Source of the DNA: SMWD01 sp002729875
GTDB lineage: Bacteria > Pseudomonadota > Gammaproteobacteria > Steroidobacterales > GCA-2729495
NCBI GenBank assembly: GCA_036010905.1
Contig: DASCMH010000011.1
Span: 1 to 24,193, forward strand
Length of the DNA: 24,193 nt
Direction of reading: 5' to 3'
The position numbers and the translations under genes are program-made. This document shows positions 22,801 to 24,193 of this stretch, one piece after another. The notes beneath the pieces were generated by a model that saw nothing but the letters and a program-made list of their open reading frames with translations, made no database searches and was not told the DNA's origin. Position 1 is the stretch's first letter, and every line of letters begins with the position of its first letter.

Positions 22801-24193
22801 ACGCTGAAAGGTGGTGCGCGGATGGCTGGTTTGATGGCAGTAGGCAATTTCAGTCACGATCTGGAAACTTTATTGGTACGGATGTCCAGCGGTGAGCTTG
22901 AACAGGATGGCGAGCGGCTGGATCTTCTACAGGCATCCATTGATGAATTGCACCATCTTTGTGATCAAATCGAACAGGGTATTTGTGCCGAGCCGGATGA
23001 AGCCTTGTGCAGAAAATTACATGCTTCACTCGGCATGGTTATTGATGAGTCCCGGCAAGAGGCGGATACAGCAGCGGCAGAAAGCGCAGCTCTTGATGCA
23101 GAGATTAGTCCTGAGGTTACTGATACTGAGGCCGAAGTTACCGCTGAGCATGGGGCAGAAGAAGCTGAGGCAGATGAGGCTTGCTTTGAGTCTGAGGCCG
23201 AAAGTGAAACGGCAGCGCCCATTGTGGCTGCTGCCGGGGAAGAAGTGGATGAGGGGTTGGTTGCGGATCAGCCTTCCTCGATACCTGCCGTCAATCAGCT
23301 CGGCCAGTTGGCCCGTGAGCTTGATGAACCGGCGAAGCCGGGGGCTGGCGATCTTGCTGCCCTGATACCGGATAGTCAGTCCGGGTCGGTTATTCGCGAA
23401 CGCCGTGAGTTTGCCCGTGTCGATCCGGCAGTGCTTGAGAATTTATTGAACGGTGCCGGTGAGGTCAGTATTTTTCACTCCCGGCTCAGTCAGCAATTGG
23501 GGCAGATTCAGTTCAACCTCGAAGAGCTTGATCAGACAGTTGTACGCTTGCGTGGGCAATTACGTAGCCTTGAAATGGCTACCGAAGCACAGATCATTTA
23601 CCAGCACCGGTCTGATCCGAGCACGGACGAGCCGCTGGATCCTTTAAGTCTTGAACGTTATTCGAAGATACAGCAGCTGTCTCGGGCGCTTGCAGAAACA
23701 ACCAGTGATGTTGCCAGTATCAAGGACCTGTTGCAGAACCTGACGGGTGATACCGAGGCATTACTCGTGCAGCAGGCCAGGATTGCATCCGAGTTGCAGG
23801 ATGGATTGATGCGTACCCGTATGGTGCCATTCGAGCAGCATACCGGGCGTCTGTCACGTCTTGTCCGGCAGATGGCTGCCGAGTATGACAAGCAAGCTGA
23901 GCTAACGGTGCAGGGTAGCGGAGAGATCGACCGTCAGGTGCTGGAGAAAATGGTTCCCGCACTTGAGCACATGATCCGAAATGCCGTGATACATGGCATT
24001 GAATCGTCTGCAGAGCGGATCGCGGCAAACAAGCCGGAAATAGGACAAATTCTGATCAACCTGAGCCGGGAGGGCTCGCAGGTTGTGATGGAGATTTCCG
24101 ATGATGGCATGGGTATGGATATTGATTTGATCCAGCAAAAGGCGGTTGATCTGGGTCTTGTTGCCGAAGATACAGAACTGACCGATGAAGAAA
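19849..24193 (+). CDS. chpA: Chemosensory hybrid histidine kinase ChpA (3' end beyond window)
   Basis: The central kinase of the Pil-Chp pathway, open for 1448 codons to the right edge, so the gene is only partial. Residues 1-600 form a helical, FimL-like region with degenerate phosphotransfer domains; the first keeps His48 (ELLHSANGVLRM). Canonical HPt domains have His655 (SFHTLKGSGR), His816 (CHTLHGSVTT) and His984 (LHTLKGGARM). An acidic Ala/Glu-rich linker spans about 1065-1170. The CheA dimerisation/ATPase part follows, with LQDGLMRTRMVPF, the N box around Asn1378 (LEHMIRNAVIHGIE) and the G1 box DDGMGMD (1418-1424). The CheW-like and receiver domains expected in the family would lie beyond the edge. 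The ATG at 19849 gives the family's N-terminal length; an in-frame TTG at 19825 has a better ribosome binding site (AAGGA). Confidence 0.95.
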   Translation, partial: MQELVTESLNIVGEELAATFEEIRSLLERYADGVSDAETMGRCLELLHSANGVLRMTETYGASLLTEEMEDTCRYLESVGGQGTDADEVLEALSRAVVQLPAYVELIINGGRDIPLVLLPLLNDLRAARGRPLLSESTLLLLNLSANDSETDVKPTDSSGEDVTVLCKELRPQFQLALLGWIKGKDVSENLNKIGQIAERLHRAACTRTVFQLWWVVTGITEALLDGGLVSGVSLKRLMGQADREMKRLPVIGEDQYAEQAPTELINNFLYYIAHATTSGERISAVRATFDLSELVPASEQIDIVRENLGAPSTKLMKTVSQAIRDDIARVKDVLDIYVRSGMEHVEELVPQIELLKKIGDTLGVLGLGELREIIQVRRADLQAIIEAGENVEDTALIEMASALLSVEDRLEEELLGLVRLESESAATDKVSSEDKEYASVTKAVLRECTVNLARVKDVVAQILDRPDDRSQLDIVPTHLRGISAGLMILEKDAAAAIVDQVSELIGGLLQAGQDSYNMNQFDLLADAIVSLEYYMDTLQAGRKEPVYMLDNARDCLEVLSRTAQPSLSESGDSDVSGIAVTPQIPEHEPTTVASRTDILSTFATTSADGVDHELLELFIEEAGEEIESINRHFPVWEQDSSNHETLIIVRRSFHTLKGSGRTVGAELLGEYCWSIEDLLNRLINRTLQLHPALTEFLHRAIDALPELLEQLEVGEKPQANIEALMAEAAELLQPVELAEAEAESISTEVGDGAMAEPGLGAPPVEDGEERMDEALLEILLKEIDVHLKVINTFVAECGTEVSPFSVSKDLFRACHTLHGSVTTANVEVAADITRLLNSLIQCAYDHDLSVDDLVVSACADTSTVMVQIVDYLSGGCAELPDTSQLQVRLQILDELTEAQAGQLGIRPDETLRSALEEEIAEAGNAAVDEPATDKQQPVFDKGIAAIFSEEAAEVLEGADAVLEQNTGDRLTELSLAELQRSLHTLKGGARMAGLMAVGNFSHDLETLLVRMSSGELEQDGERLDLLQASIDELHHLCDQIEQGICAEPDEALCRKLHASLGMVIDESRQEADTAAAESAALDAEISPEVTDTEAEVTAEHGAEEAEADEACFESEAESETAAPIVAAAGEEVDEGLVADQPSSIPAVNQLGQLARELDEPAKPGAGDLAALIPDSQSGSVIRERREFARVDPAVLENLLNGAGEVSIFHSRLSQQLGQIQFNLEELDQTVVRLRGQLRSLEMATEAQIIYQHRSDPSTDEPLDPLSLERYSKIQQLSRALAETTSDVASIKDLLQNLTGDTEALLVQQARIASELQDGLMRTRMVPFEQHTGRLSRLVRQMAAEYDKQAELTVQGSGEIDRQVLEKMVPALEHMIRNAVIHGIESSAERIAANKPEIGQILINLSREGSQVVMEISDDGMGMDIDLIQQKAVDLGLVAEDTELTDEE

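Noticed and set aside
1..24193. Mobile elements, CRISPR arrays, tRNA or rRNA genes, prophage or defence genes
   Set aside because: I saw no transposase or integrase, no regularly spaced repeats, no structural RNA genes and no defence-type proteins; gene order is that of a conserved chromosomal region.
24120..24193. Apparent truncation of chpA
   Set aside because: The frame is open at the edge in the middle of the ATPase domain; this is the window boundary, not a broken gene.

Overview
This is an ordinary chromosomal stretch of a gammaproteobacterium with roughly balanced base composition. There is no mobile element, CRISPR array, tRNA or rRNA gene in it. The gene content and order match, from memory, the Pseudomonas aeruginosa PA0392-PA0413 neighbourhood: yggT/proC/yggS next to pilT/pilU, a cation-efflux gene, pyrB/ruvX/yqgE/tonB3/gshB, then pilG-pilH-pilI-pilJ-chpA. 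I cannot name the genus. Several differences argue against Pseudomonas: a third PilT/PilU-family ATPase, a PyrK-type flavoprotein after pyrB, no pyrR, no pyrC-like gene next to pyrB, and no pilK.

Layout. Bases 1-384 hold no convincing gene. From 385 to 5208 there is a mixed housekeeping/stress block: a cation diffusion facilitator transporter (minus), methionine-R-sulfoxide reductase MsrB (plus), an ornithine aminotransferase followed by a PEBP/YbhB-family protein (minus), and an alpha/beta hydrolase overlapping a TerB-like protein (plus). From 5222 to 7691 a minus-strand operon runs yggS-proC-yggT-yggU. Divergent from it, 7797-11144 on the plus strand carries three consecutive type IV pilus retraction-type ATPases: pilT, pilU and an additional PilU-like paralogue.

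From 11187 to 16112 a second minus-strand run reads gshB-tonB-yqgE-ruvX-pyrB-pyrK, with several four-base stop/start overlaps. Divergent from gshB is the Pil-Chp chemosensory operon pilG-pilH-pilI-pilJ-chpA (16326 to the right edge). chpA is open for at least 1448 codons and is cut off by the window end inside its kinase domain.

How the genes work together. PilJ senses a signal in the membrane, PilI couples it to the ChpA multi-phosphotransfer kinase, and ChpA phosphorylates PilG and PilH. These bias extension and retraction of type IV pili, and PilT, PilU and probably the third ATPase drive retraction. The TonB-like protein beside gshB corresponds in position to P. aeruginosa TonB3, which is needed for twitching. 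The pyr genes make pyrimidines, proC makes proline, and YggS handles PLP.

Points most worth a second look: the third retraction ATPase; ruvX, whose conserved N-terminus has no ATG, GTG or TTG start in frame; the pyrB-pyrK coupling; and the phosphotransfer-domain make-up of ChpA together with the missing pilK. I see no wholly undescribed system here. The start positions chosen below are often downstream of the longest possible ORF, and the reasons are given for each.
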